Assembly: GCA_022747635.1 (NCBI GenBank)
Contig: JAKTNV010000174.1
Span: forward strand, 169,001-233,000
Reading direction: 5' to 3'
Origin: Hetaerina americana
Lineage: Eukaryota; Arthropoda; Insecta; Odonata; Calopterygidae
DNA: 64,000 nucleotides
In this document: piece by piece, positions 41,483-53,330 of the stretch
Numbering within the stretch: position 1 is the first letter of the stretch
How the letters are laid out: the number at the start of each line of letters is the position of its first letter
Program-made: the position numbers and the translations under genes
The notes under the pieces: model-generated
Told to the model about the DNA's origin: nothing
The model's database searches: none
Seen by the model: only the letters and a program-made list of their open reading frames with translations

Positions 41483-43190
41483 GAAACCATGGACCTCCTT
41501 ACCGTACAGACTGTGTGCCTAGTGACAATAGGACTGTTGAGTGGAGCAAACACCTCTGGTCTGCTTTTCGTCCCGAAAGGACCATTGTACTTCATAGTGA
41601 GTGAATGGATAGTGAACATAGACCTTATAATACCTCAGCTAAAAGCTGCAGTGGACATAGTTAAACGACAGAACACCCAATTCCATGAGATTTATTTAAA
41701 ATTAACAGCACAACCAAACGCGAGCATGTTTTTTCACTTTGCTAACATCTCTTTTCTAATATGATTTGCTATATCTAACAAAGTGTACGGTTCAACTTAA
41801 ACAATTTGGAAAGGCAATTAGAAATGTTAATTGGAGCCACCGAAGCAACTCGTAAGGGCAGAGGATTGTTTGACGTGGTCGGTTACGGACTGCATTACTT
41901 TACAGGCACGGCGACCGACCATCAGATACAAACATTAGATAAGAAAATAGAAGGGTTATCCATTCGCACCGAGCATGCCCTAAATGCGCGATATACATTT
42001 CTGTCAAACGCATCCAATACACTTAAAAGACATGATTTCTTCGACAGGGAAAGCCCTAGAACTCATGCAAAAAAAATATATAGAAAAGAGTATCAAAGCA
42101 TATACTGAGACTATAGCTTCAACAAAATACGCTTTTAAAGTCTTCAGCTACAGCCATACCGCTTTTATTGCCCTCACTCGCCACATCGCTGAACTGCAAC
42201 ATGAGATAGACCTTGTCAAGGCTAAAGTGCGACTCGCCGAGGCTGGGAAGTTCATTCCTTCCCTACTCCCTCCCAGCCAGTTCCAGGGTATCCTGAAAAG
42301 TATTTCCGGAGCGCTGCTGCCCGATTGGTCACTCCCCCGCGATCTGGACCACAAAATCGCGATCATGTACGACATTGCTAGCGTGAGAGTGATCCGGCGG
42401 ATGGGCGACATCAAATTACTCATAATACTGCCGTTGACGCAAAAGGGAATGAGTTTCAAGGTGTTGCGAGCGCTACCTTTCCCGACCACCGATGGTGGGA
42501 ATAAATCTGTCCTCATACAGCCTGACTCGCCTTATCTGGCCGTCTCAACGGAACAGAGCAACTTTGTACTCTTACCCTACGACTACTCACAGCAATGTAG
42601 AACTGAAAGCATGATCTTGTGTCCTCAGGCTTACCCAATACTAACTCCTAACTCCCGCTCCTGTAACATTGCCGTTTTTCTCCGGAAAACAAAACTCATA
42701 AAGCAGAACTGCCAGATAGGATTAGCTCAGTCTCCATTTGCAATGTTTATCAAGGGCGAAACGCCTGGAAAGTGGCGCTTTGGCCTCAGTAGCGTCACCG
42801 AATTAACTATCGACTGCCCTTAAAAATACTCCAAGTTATCCATCAGTAAGCAAGGCACCCTAACTCTTGCATCTGGGTGTTCGGCCAGCGATGGAGTAAA
42901 TAACATACCCGCCTTAACTGAATCCCAAAGTGTAAGAACTTCCTTGCAAACAAATATTTCCACTGCCAATGATAAATGAAAGTGTTATTGATGACCGATA
43001 CCTGAACCTGGCAAGTAACGACGCCAACCTTGAGCACTTCTTAAAGTCGATCGCAAAATATAATACTCATGACGTACCCACCGTATCCCTGTCCGATATA
43101 GAAAGAAACGTTAATTCCCTGTCCCCCCTGGGTTTGGACATAAAGCGCGCTCATTACGTAGGAATCTCGTCTTTGGTGGTGCTCTTGAGC
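41483..43190 (+). pseudogene. env: Errantivirus/baculovirus-F-type env of element B
   Basis: A splice-acceptor-like pyrimidine tract ending in TAG (about 41468-41483) lies just before the ATG at 41489, as expected for env made from a spliced RNA. A hydrophobic signal-peptide-like start is followed by an N-terminal subunit. A basic RKGR cleavage-like site near 41855 lies directly before a Gly/Phe-rich segment that fits a fusion peptide. The larger second part (41984-42823) has paired cysteines. A hydrophobic anchor-like segment lies near 43160-43190. Breaks: stop at 41762-41764, frameshift near 42060, stop near 42821. The C-terminal end is replaced by gag sequence of A2 at about 43192. Family by architecture; this copy is dead. 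Confidence 0.75.
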
Positions 43191-43194
43191 TCTA

Positions 43195-43600
43195 CCGGAC
43201 ACGCTGCAAAATGCTTTTCCTGTGGGTGCGCGGGCCACATAGCTCGCGATTGTCGCTCTAAAACTCGAGCTTGTTTTAACTGCGGAGCAAGGAGACATAT
43301 TTCCCGAGACTGTCCCCCGCTATGCATCGGAATATGTAAGGAAGTTGGCCACCTTCCAATTAATTGTCCAGAGCGCTCAAACCGAATGGCCACGGGAAAC
43401 GGGATGACCCCGACCAGCGGATTGGGGAAGACCTCATCCTATCCATCACTCCAGTGAAAGGAATGACGATTAGCGTGCAGATTATAGGAAAATTACGTCA
43501 CTTCCTTGTAGACACAGGCGCGGCGGTCACGATACTTCACGAAAGAGTGTTCCTTTTAGATACATTAGGAATAGCCCCGTACGACCGCGCGTGAGTGAGA
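43195..43600 (+). pseudogene. gag-pol: Gypsy element A2: gag knuckles and protease
   Basis: It starts abruptly at 'taccgga', fused to env of B; the capsid part of gag is absent. Three knuckles are present: CFSCGCAGHIARDC, CFNCGARRHISRDC and CIGICKEVGHLPINC (one residue longer at its start). The protease follows with FLVDTGAAVTIL, the catalytic triad intact here, unlike in A1. The frame ends near 43594. It is nearly identical to A1 4905-5280 apart from A1's deletions. Confidence 0.85.
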
Positions 43601-45413
43601 AGCGCCTCAGGTCATGCATTGATGACAAACGGTCAGAGTCGCGTACCTTTCTGTATAGACAATCGTGTTTACCCTCATGATGCTTTAGTAATAAATCTAG
43701 GGGACACACTCAATGAAGGCATATTTGGCTTGGATTTTATGAAAAAGTATCGTAGCTAGATTTATTTTGAGAACAAGACCATTAAATTTGAACCTGACCA
43801 CATGATGTCTTTAGAATCTGTATGCAGTAAAGGTGAGGAAGTAGATTTCATTTCGTGCGAGAATCCCCCATTAGGACCCTGCGAAGAGGCCGACACGGTG
43901 CAACACTGTTTCATAAACTGAATGACTTCGTGGAGAATAGCGATGGGACGGGTTCAAGGAGTTCCCATTAGTCCGGCTACTTTTACGATGAGGAAAATGT
44001 GCTATAGAAAGTTAACCCTTTGGAGATTGGACCAATTTTTATAATATGTGCACCCAAAAATACGCGGAAATTCATTTTGACTCGTTGCCACGATAATCCC
44101 CTATCAGGAATCATCGCGGAGTCGAGAAAACGGTGGAAATCGTCCAGCGACACTTCAACTGGAAAGGCTGTTATTCGGACACCCTCCAGTACGTTCAGCA
44201 TTGAATCGAATGCCAAAAGAGCAAATTACGCGTGAATAATATTCCATTACAGCCACTTGTTGAAGCCGCCTACCCAATTGAATAATTAGTTTTGGATATT
44301 GTTTGACCACTACCCCTATCCCTCCGAGTTAACCGATATCATTTAACTCGCCAAGATTATTTCACAAGATATCATGAAGCCTTTACGATTCCAGATAAAT
44401 CGGCCAAAACAGTAGCAGGATTTTTTGTCGAGCACATAATTTGCCGTCACGGTATGCTTAAATATTTACTGGCAGAAAGAGGTGCAAACTTCACTTCGGA
44501 ACTAATGAAAAACGTTTGCAGGGAACTGAAAATAAAATCTATCTTCACTTCTCTCCATATAACCCCGCCTCAAATGGTCGTCTAGGGCATGCACACCATT
44601 CCTTTGCTTCCGTGACTCCCCATTATGCAGCCCAAGACCACTCTGATTGGGACAAACAACTGGGCTTCGCATTGCTCACTTATTGAAACAGCAAGCACCA
44701 AGCAAGCACCAAGCAAGCACCAAGTGGTCAAGCACGGAAGTTAATTTCCCGTTGGAGAGGACCCTCCGAAACAGTTAAAGTTAGAAGCTCGGTTATCGCA
44801 GACATAGAGGACCTGAAACACGGACGACGTCTCCTAGCTCATATGCGTAACCTTTTACCCTCACCGCCAGATAATCCCTTACCCCTGTTTTTAGGTGACG
44901 GCATGGCACCACAAGACGCCGAGCTACCTCCAGCATACCCCTCTCCAAAAGAACCCGCTCGTGTCTCCTTATCACCATCCAACTTCGAAGGCCTTGAAGA
45001 TTATATTGCCACTCCAAGTCCTCCTTCCAATCCCTCTTTCCTCTATAATCTACGACCGTTACCTAGTAGAGAACTTTCCTCTAATCCTAAAATCCATTCT
45101 TAACCAGCAGACGGATTGAGACTGCCTGGAGCAATGGTACCCCAGAGGAGGAAATTAGTTGCCATTTTTGGAAGTGATGTGTCCGACTTTCAAGTGCGAG
45201 GACTCTCAGAGGCGGAGATGCAGTTTGGACGCCGATGCAGAATGGAGTATCCCATTCACCCCCGAGTATGCGCCCATCCCTGGAAAGGATCTGCACTTGG
45301 TGCCTTCCCTGACCCAACCTTTGATGACCATGACCGCCTCCACATGGGAAGAAGATGCCCGATGCACGGAAGACGATGGACGCAATGTTGCTGTCGCGAC
45401 CACAACCACCTGG
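43601..45413 (+). pseudogene. pol: Gypsy element A2: RT-less pol, integrase and accessory region
   Basis: It repeats A1 5280-7070: the same in-frame stop after GLDFMKKYRS, the same passage from protease directly into the integrase H2C2 (no RT or RNase H), and the same RLGHAH where RLERAH is expected. It differs by a triplicated 'aagcaccaagc' motif near 44690-44725 and point changes. A2 ends at 45413 in the accessory region, where Jockey-like G copy II begins. Confidence 0.85.
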
Positions 45414-45770
45414 CATGGCATGGAAGCCTTACAACTATAGACCATGCACGAGCCCTCGAAGCAACCGAACCTAAATTCAAATTCTCAGTCGTTTCCTCCT
45501 CTCCGTAACCCTTGGCAAAACCATCAAACCGAAATCGTGGAGACCCCTCAATCATTTCTTAACTCTCCTCCAAACTCCGATCAACAACCTACGCCACCCA
45601 GTGGGCAACACTCTCCCTCAATCAATGACCAATCATCAACCGCAAATATAAGAACTGCTCTATTGAGCATAATTACGAAACTTCTTTTTCCTACTGACAA
45701 TAAAACTCTTATTAGCATCATCACCAATGACCTTATACCAGCCCTTCTTCAACTTGTAAATGGTGCCTAA
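45414..45770 (+). pseudogene. Jockey-like element G, copy II: ORF1 C-terminus
   Basis: The frame 45444-45770 encodes a polar, Asn/Ser/Pro-rich tail ending IRTALLSIITKLLFPTDN and LIPALLQLVNGA. ORF2 starts at the ATG at 45760, overlapping the ORF1 stop by 11 bases in another frame. The zinc knuckles of ORF1 are not in this copy; they are in copy I at 8610-8800. Confidence 0.7.
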
Positions 45771-48050
45771 TTCACAAATAAACAACCACTTCCTTAAAAC
45801 TCTACAATGGAACATAAATGGCATAAAAACAAAAAACAAAAGCTTGAAAAACCACTACTACACGAAGGTGAGCCCTTCATAAGCTCCTATTTACCAAAAA
45901 TATCGCAATTCACTGACCGCCTTTCCCTACCCACTTCCATCATTACCCCCACTCCTCCGATATCCTGGATGTAGTTCTATTATCCGAAGATATCGCATTC
46001 CAAATCCTTAACCTAGATAACTCAGCCTCGGTCCACTGCCCCATATTTTACTGCGTTCCTACCCTCCTTCATACAACTAGAAGAGTTAACTGGAAACAAT
46101 TTAAAGAAAACTGCTTGGCAATTAACCTTGTCCCATCTCCTAGTAGCACTCCAGACAGCAAAGAGAAAGCGGCTCAAGATTTTACAAGCACCTTAACCAA
46201 AACCATTCATCGCTCTTGCTACCTTCCTTCTCACGCCTCCATCGCTGGTGCCACACTACCTCCGGATATATTGCGCCTAATTTCACTTAGAAACAAGGCC
46301 AGAGCCCTCTGGCAACGCACTCATCTCTGCCAAGATAAAATCGGCTTCATTGCACTTTGAAACCTTGTAACAACCAAAACTAGAAAACATTGAGAACAAA
46401 CTTGGCATGAGAAAATAAGTTCACTCTCACATAAGGATAATTCGGTATGGACCCTAGCCCACTGTCTGCAAAGGAAAAAGGTACCCACCCCGCAAAAACC
46501 ACATAATGGGAGAGCACTATACGATGACAGCAACAAAGCAAATACCTCTGCCGACTCCTTCGAATACATTTTTAAAAACAATAATACATCCTTGTTGGAT
46601 TCAGAAGCGTTGATCAGTGTCTATGGCCTGTCACTTGGCCCATTCCACATATTCCTGGAAATTACTCCTCAAGGACTTTACTCCATTATGTCCCACTCCA
46701 AAACAAAGTCATCACCGCGACCCGATCAAATCTCCTACCTTCACCTGAAAAACCTTCCTAAATCTTTTATCAAACACCTACTCTCTATCCTCAACGCCTG
46801 TCTTTCCCAATCGTACTTCCCAAAGGCATTGAAAACGGCTAAGATAATACTCCTTCAAAAACCAGAAAAAAATCCTTCTTATATCCTGAACTATAGACCC
46901 AGTGGCCTGCTCCCCTGCATGGGCAAACTTCTAGAAAAATGCATCTTAAACAGGCTACAAGAAGAAATCTCGGCCCTAGACTTGATCAGACCTGAGCAAC
47001 CTGGCATCCGCCGTTGCCATTCCATGACTCAGCAAATAACAAGATTGGTTGAACTGATCACTTTCGGCTTCCACATCCACAAGCACACCCAAGTAGTCTT
47101 CCTTGATTTCCAAAGAGCTTTTGACAAGTTCTGGCGAACTGGTTTAATACATAAACTGCTTAAAACCGACATATCAGTATACCTAAATAAGACCATCCCC
47201 TCCTTTCTTTCAAACCGCACATTCTTTTTAGCCCTTACCAATGCCAAATCAACTACCCAGTCCATATCCGCAGGCTTTCTCCAAGGATCAATTTTGTCAC
47301 TCGTCCTATTCAACCTCTACATTAACGACCTCCCCTCCGACCCAAAAGCTACTTCTATGCGGATGACTCAGCTATAGCATCAACTTCCTTTGACCCAAAT
47401 CATGCCGCAACAAATGTCCAAGAACGCCTTAAGAGCATAGCAGAGTGGATGACCGATTGGAAACTAACCATTAACACCACAAAATGCGTAAACGTAAACT
47501 ACGCCAGAAAATGGAAGAATCCTCACATCACTCCTATCCACTATGGCAGGGAAATAATCCCCCAGGCATCATCGGCTAAATTTCTTGGTGTACAAATGGA
47601 GAGTAAACTCACTTGGCAAGCACACACTCAATATGCACTCAACAAGGCATATTCAGCCGCTTTCTTATTCTATCCCCTCATAAAACGCACCAGTCCCCTC
47701 CGTCTTCTCACCAAGGTATTGTTATTTAAATCTATGATACCACCTATCTGAAGGCTACCCAGCCTTGGGTTCAATAGCCGCAACCAAACTGAAGAAAATG
47801 ACACCCTTCCAAAATAATACTCTACGAACCCTTGCCAACGACACCTGGTTTGAAAGAAACTCAGATATTCACATGGATCTAAAAATACCGGACCTTCCAA
47901 CATATCTAAGCGACCTAGCCACGTCATTTCAACAAGTAATACGAAATACTGGTAACCCATTATTAGAATCTTTATGGGATTACCCTGATAATCCCCATTT
48001 CAGATATAATTGTGCTAAAGCAAGCATAAATGGGCTGTCATAATCTCCAA
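45760..48050 (+). pseudogene. Jockey-like element G, copy II: ORF2 endonuclease remnant and RT
   Basis: It starts LQWNINGIKTKN (first endonuclease block), then an internal deletion joins it at about 45845 to the end of the endonuclease (DILDVVLLSEDIAF, then SVHCP for SDHCP). The RT spans 46592-47400: KSSPRPDQISYLHLKN, ILLQKPEKNPSYILNYRP, FLDFQRAFDKFWRTGLIHK, GFLQGSILSLVLFNLYIND, then after a frameshift YADDSAIA at 47356-47380. The thumb TAKFLGVQMESKLTW appears near 47575 as SAKFLGVQMESKLTW. Stops near 46360, 47380 and 47750. The best preserved copy of G. Confidence 0.85.
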
Positions 48051-48640
48051 ATATAATACTGTCACAAACTACAATAAAATATACTCACTAGCTTAACTTC
48101 CCCCATAAACCACTTATAACCTATGACCATTGATCATCATAGCTGGATATTGGTATAAGATGCACCTAACGGCGCAGTCCATAAGCATCGATTGGTTGGT
48201 CGGTAGCAGGACCCCCATTCTTCTTTCACATCAACAACGACCAAAGAAAAAACGTGGAAAAAGTAAAAGAAATTGTTTACGATTTAATCAGCATAATCAA
48301 AATATTCAGAGAGAAAACGATTGAAGATGTATGGCATGTCACAATTGGTTCATTCTAATTCAATTATTTTTATATAGAATGTTTTGTGTATTAAAAGCGA
48401 GAGAAACAGCAACATTTCTTCATAATTTTCGAATTTTTAATTACAAACACAGCGGCAAATGAAAGTTGCTCAGGATCAGTCACACGCAAATGAAGTCATC
48501 GACGATTTATAATTATTAATTCATGTTGAAAAACAGGATGACGAAACAACATGGCGATTAAAATGATATGACGTGGAAACAGAAGGCATGATTTACGAAT
48601 TCTTTTAACCATATTTTTAAAACACACGAAAATCTCCTCC
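48051..48640. other. 3' tail of G and unassigned spacer
   Basis: The first ~280 bases probably include the 3' untranslated end of G (AATAAA near 48075). The rest is AT-rich with no recognised feature until the piggyBac remnant. Confidence 0.4.
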
Positions 48641-50160
48641 TGTTCATAAAATCACATGTCTGTTCTTAGCGGCTGTGACATGCTTGGAAATGGCACCTCG
48701 CTTCTTTTCCAATCTTTTTGCTTGTTCCATCCCTTTTGGCACAACAAACTGCATACATCCTACAAAGTTTTTCCATCTTCTCTGTAGGTGGAATATACTT
48801 GGGAAATTGTAACTTAAATAGAGGATCAAGAATTTGGTTCTACTGAAGGCCTTCCACCCTAACATGTTATATCATATGCAATGTACCCCTCAATTACATC
48901 TTCCACTAGTTTGATTCTAAATTCTGAACTTACCCTTTGGTCCACCACCCTTTCTCTGACACAGAAATCCATTCCATGTGCCCTGGTCCAACAAGAGAAA
49001 AATGTTTTAAATGATATTTGAACTCCTTTTTTCATAATGGGGAAATTTGTCAGGTGTTGATCTTCCCTTTCTACTCCAACTATTTTATTATTGTACACAA
49101 CAGCAACTTTTGGCTTTTATAGCACCATATCCTTTTCATTTATATTCCACAAATTCCGTATTATGTACTGTAAAGGGTACAGAGACTTGACAGCCATCTT
49201 ATCTTCCCAATTCATAGCAATCACTTTGCCTTGCTTTAGGGCAGTCAATTCCTCCTTTTTGAACTTCTTTAGTCTATACGTCATCTAGTATTTCCTTCCT
49301 TTTAATTCTCAATGTCCCATGTCTATCGGTTCCTTTTGAAAACAATAAATCAGCCAGCTCTGAGAAGGTGTAATAGTTGTCTGCAGTCAGGCAATAATCT
49401 TTGACCTAGCAGAGGTTTCATTACTGCTAGCACAATCTAAGGATGTAATAGGAAGATTGGTATATTCCACGTTCAATACTGACCATTTCCTGTGTACCAT
49501 AAACACAGTAATCAATGCTGGAAGGTCGGTTTATGGGTGAAGGTAGAGTTCACCCAGTACTTAGCTCTATACAGTCTGTGAAATTCACACATCAGGGTAT
49601 TAAGGGGAGCAAGTTACTTTCACTGTGGCAGATAAGGTTTACCAGGAAGATTGGTACCAGGAAAAATCAAATAGCTAGACTGGAGCATCAGGTGCCCTGA
49701 GTGCCTTGCCTGGGGTTTGAACTCAGGACCCTCTGGTCAATAGTCCAATGGTCTACCACCCTGGACTATCATGACCCACCTTTTTCCTGTAGAAATAATA
49801 ATAAATGACCATATATATCCAGACATAGGCTTAGCAAATCTAAACGTTTCCACCCCAAATCTGGCTCCTTTCAGGGAAACATACTACATCAGTGAGAGCT
49901 CATCCTTGTACAGAATAACATTTTTGACAATAGAAACCTTCCTCTCAGGTGTCAAGAAACTTGAGAACTTTTTGTTGAGAAATACAAGCAGAGGGCTAAT
50001 TTCATTCAGCTTGACACAAGGATGTCTATCCCTCATAAAGGTACCATTGTCTGCAAAATGCAGATAGTGTTTGACGAGCACATATCTATGCTGTGGCATA
50101 AAATATGAAGAGAATGGAGTGAGAATGTTCTGCCTCTTTGACAAATATCATTCTTGAACT
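48640..50160 (-). pseudogene. piggyBac-like transposase remnant
   Basis: On the minus strand, in several frames: LHFADNGTFMRDRHP near 50070 and ISPLLVFLNKKF; VSIVKNVILYKDELSL, where VSIDE.LI.F is usual, so one catalytic Asp is lost; KGARFGVETFRFAK and GYIWSFII near 49830. After the SINE come YTGNG, DNYYTFSELADLLFSKGTD near 49360 (catalytic Asp), VHNTEFVE and VEREDQHLTNFPI near 49070 (GVDR.DQ.L..YPI). FSRTKF and a cysteine-bearing C-terminus end it near 48650. This is a cut-and-paste DNA transposase (TTAA target) remnant. No terminal inverted repeats identified. Confidence 0.8.
49494..49782 (-). mobile_element. tRNA-derived SINE inserted in the piggyBac remnant
   Basis: A 289-bp insertion between two copies of TTTCCTGT (49486-49493, 49783-49790); removing it restores continuity of the piggyBac reading sequence. 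On the minus strand its 5' end is tRNA-like: an A-box-like 'gggtggtagaccattgg' and a B-box-like 'gagttcaaacccc' near 49710. The body has no coding capacity and ends without a poly(A) run. Internal pol III promoter boxes and the short duplication indicate a SINE. Confidence 0.75.
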
Positions 50161-50640
50161 GGTTTGCTCATAGTTTTATGAAGAATGATCAATGCAAAAC
50201 AACATACTAATTTCATTTGTATTTATACACTACCAATCTATAAAACTTGATTTTTTTAAACAAAAGAATCAGTATAGTGGTCAGCATATAACTTGATTTC
50301 CACAGTTATTAGTTCAATTGAGTAATCATCAATTAATGCCCGAAAGCATTGAAGAATTCCAGCAGTTTCATCAATCTCTAAATGAACAGGATGAGAAGTA
50401 GTCAAAGGAAATCTTGGAAGTGGTGATTAGTGAAGTTGCTGGGAATCCATCGGACACCAAAAAACTCAAGCGTCAAGCAATTGGGCAATCAAACCTTCTT
50501 CATAAATCAGGGAAAATTTGTCCGTTTCTGGATGTTTTATTCTGAGGTAATGAAGATTAATATTTAATATGTTTATGTTAATTTGGGTTGATAAATTGTC
50601 CAAAATTAAATGACAATGAATGCATAAATGAATTAATAAC
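50161..50640. other. Unassigned AT-rich spacer
   Basis: No gene recognised. It may contain the 5' part of the piggyBac element, but no motif supports this. Confidence 0.4.
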
Positions 50641-51535
50641 TTTTTAAATGAGTCTGCCATTAAATTTGTTTGATATTTTATAATTTTTGAACACAAACTT
50701 TATAATTCAAGGAGACTTCTCAATGTCTTAAACTGTTCCAATATTTCATAGAAATCTGTTTTGATTGATTCTGAATTTTTTATGTAAATAAAGCCTATAA
50801 AAATAAATAAAAATATACCCAATGAACCTGTATGGAATCAGTAATTATTAATTGGCTTTGAAATTGCGTGCATTTAAAACAATTGACTTATATATGTCAT
50901 ACATATATTCTAAAATAAATGGCATTTCTAAGCCAATAGATGCCAATCAAATATAATGAAGATGAAGAAATGAATTCATTTTACAAACACTTTAATTAAA
51001 AAGGAGTGCTTCATAATATGGGATTTGTGGCACCCAATTGGGTAATTGCAAAATGGCTGTGGAAATAACTTAAGAAGCCCTATCATCTACCAAGCGAGTA
51101 TTAAATACAGTTTATTTTATGTTTAATTTTTCAATATTGAATCTTTCAATATATTGTATATTAAAAATCCACTTTGAATAATTTGGTCTCAATGTATTGG
51201 TTGATCATGGAATACATTATTAAGTATTATTTTCAATTTATATTGACACTGTTTACAGCTGTAGGTTGGCACTTGATTCCTGTTCAATTCCATCCAAAAC
51301 ATAGATCATAATTACTTCAAAAAGGAGCATTAGCATATATATTTTTTACACCAAGATGGATACTCCAGTCAATTCAAGCAGATTTTATGATCAGAACAAA
51401 TTAAAAGACAACTATCTCAGCAGCTGGTAATCTTGTCGTGAATGTAATTTGGTGTTCTCCAGAATTTAAAAGGTATATGTTTCATAAAAGAACTCACCAG
51501 TCCATTCTTTCCATGTATTGCGTAAATAGGAAGAT
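50640..51535. repeat. Noncoding repeat R2, second copy
   Basis: From about 50838 it is near-identical to 8905-9603; the upstream part 50640-50830 matches R1-type sequence ('caaggagacttctcaatgtc'), linking R2 to the R1 family. Relative to the first copy it lacks about 390 bp just before the LTR. Confidence 0.65.
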
Positions 51536-52180
51536 TTAATATTTTAAATAACAGAGCTTATTATATTTGAACGAAATTCTAGATGGTAACTTTGCAAAAG
51601 TTTATATCTATTATCGCAAGTATGCGACATGGTACTCCTTCCCTTGCTCCTCCGAATATCCCACGTGACCAAAGACAATGTTTCAAAAGTATTCCTCCTC
51701 TGACTCCTAAATTGGGTATAAAAGCCCTGGTCGCCGGGCAAAAAGCAGTCAGTTGGTTGTCTAGCGATGACCCGTAGGGCACGATGATTCAGCTATGTTG
51801 CGCTTGTCGTGACAGTGTGTCCTATTCCTGACCAAACTTCGGACGAGGGCTCTGCCTAGGTTACGTTCATTGTGACCGCGTCCACCCTGCCATACTCCCT
51901 TCTTTTCCGATTAATGAGGCCTCCGCCTAGGTTATGTGTTTCGTGACCTTGTCCACCCTGTATTTACCCTGTCCCAGGTAATTTTCTGCCATTTTAATTC
52001 TGTTCGCCCTCGCGTTGGTTTACCGAGGGTCTAGCCATCCATAATTTGCTTATACTTATGTAAATGGTGCATTATGACTGATGTTGGGTAATATACGGCT
52101 GCTTTGGTGACACTCGATGTAGTTACTCTGACCTTCCCCGAAACCCTTTGTATCGCACCATAGAAACCCCTCTTGCGACA
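51536..52180 (+). repeat. LTR of element C, second copy
   Basis: It matches 10000-10709 with TATA box at 51717-51723 and two 70-bp repeats (51842, about 51912) instead of three. It ends TTGCGACA before a primer-binding site at 52184-52201 (TGGTGTCAGGTGAGGGGT). Confidence 0.7.
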
Positions 52181-52183
52181 TAT

Positions 52184-52490
52184 TGGTGTCAGGTGAGGGG
52201 TTGCACGGTTGGACTAGTGATTTATTCAGTGTATGCGACAGTGTCTCATAGATTATCATGTGCCCGTGTACCTCTTTAAATCGGAAGTTCCGTATTTTCT
52301 CGGACAGGTGGGATATGCTAATCTGTGCTGACCTAACGAATTATTATTTTAAGACACGTGGTATAACCTCATCGCGATTCTCTGCGCGCAATTAAACTAA
52401 GGATCACTTCATCAGGAAACATCAATTAGCCGAAAGAAGGGCCCACCATGGGTATCGGATACACAAGGAGTATGAAAAAATAAATTAATT
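52184..52490 (+). other. Primer-binding site and truncated leader of element C, second copy
   Basis: It matches 10713-11018 and stops at 'aaattaatt', where RTE tail sequence begins. No gag follows. The breakpoint joins two regions that lie about 12.7 kb apart in the first copy. Confidence 0.8.
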
Positions 52491-53330
52491 AAGCTTTAGT
52501 TTGTCAGTCAGACAAGGAGTTGTAAGGATTGCTGAGTGAATTGGAGATTCAGTGGGACAGATATGGGATGAGAAACAAAATTAATAAAACCAAGTTTATG
52601 CAATTTTCTAGAAAGAAAAAAGCTAAGCTAAACATGAAAATAGGAAGGCAAAAACTAATGCAGGTAGAATAGTTGACGTATCTCTGAAGCATTTTGGACC
52701 AACACGGTCAAAGTAGTTGGGACATATGGAGAAGAATTACGCTAGGCACAGGGGCTTTCATAAGGAGGAGAGAGTTGACGAATGGGACGTTGAGTAAGGA
52801 TATTAAAAAAAGACTCGTGAAACTTTTGATATGATGTATAGTTATATACGAAAATGTGGTCATTGAAGCAGGAAGATAGTCGTGGACTGGAGGCTTTTGA
52901 CATGTGGGTGTGGAGAAAATGGAGAAGGTGAAATGGACCGAGAAGAAAACCAATGAGAAAGTACTTGGTATGATGGGTGAAGAGAGGGGTTGGTTGGGAG
53001 AAATCCTATTGAGGCAGTAAAAACGGATGAAGGGCATATTGACCGACAGGGGACTGTTTAAGATGGTAATAGAGGGTAGAATGTGAGGCAAGCAAGGAAA
53101 GGGAAGGAACAGGATAGGGATGTTGGATGGGATGAAGGGAGGAAGGAAGTACTCAGAGCTGAAGAGGGACCTGATGTAGAGGAGAATGCAATATTTTAAG
53201 TTTTGTTTGGAGTTATATAATATTTATTTGGTATGATATAGATATGGTACTATGATATAGAAATGATGATTATAAAAATGGGGTAAATTTGAGTTATTTG
53301 ACTTTAAAAAGTTAACTAACAAATCATCAT
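52490..53330 (+). pseudogene. RTE-like element tail, second copy
   Basis: It starts at the position equivalent to 23729, just after the FADD box (ALVCQ), and runs through LLSELEIQWDRYGMR, GTLSKDIKKRLVKLLI and the C-terminus (DGMKGGRKYSELKRDLM near 53140), which extends further than the first copy. Many stops. The tail beyond 53200 is AT-rich 3' UTR. Confidence 0.8.
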
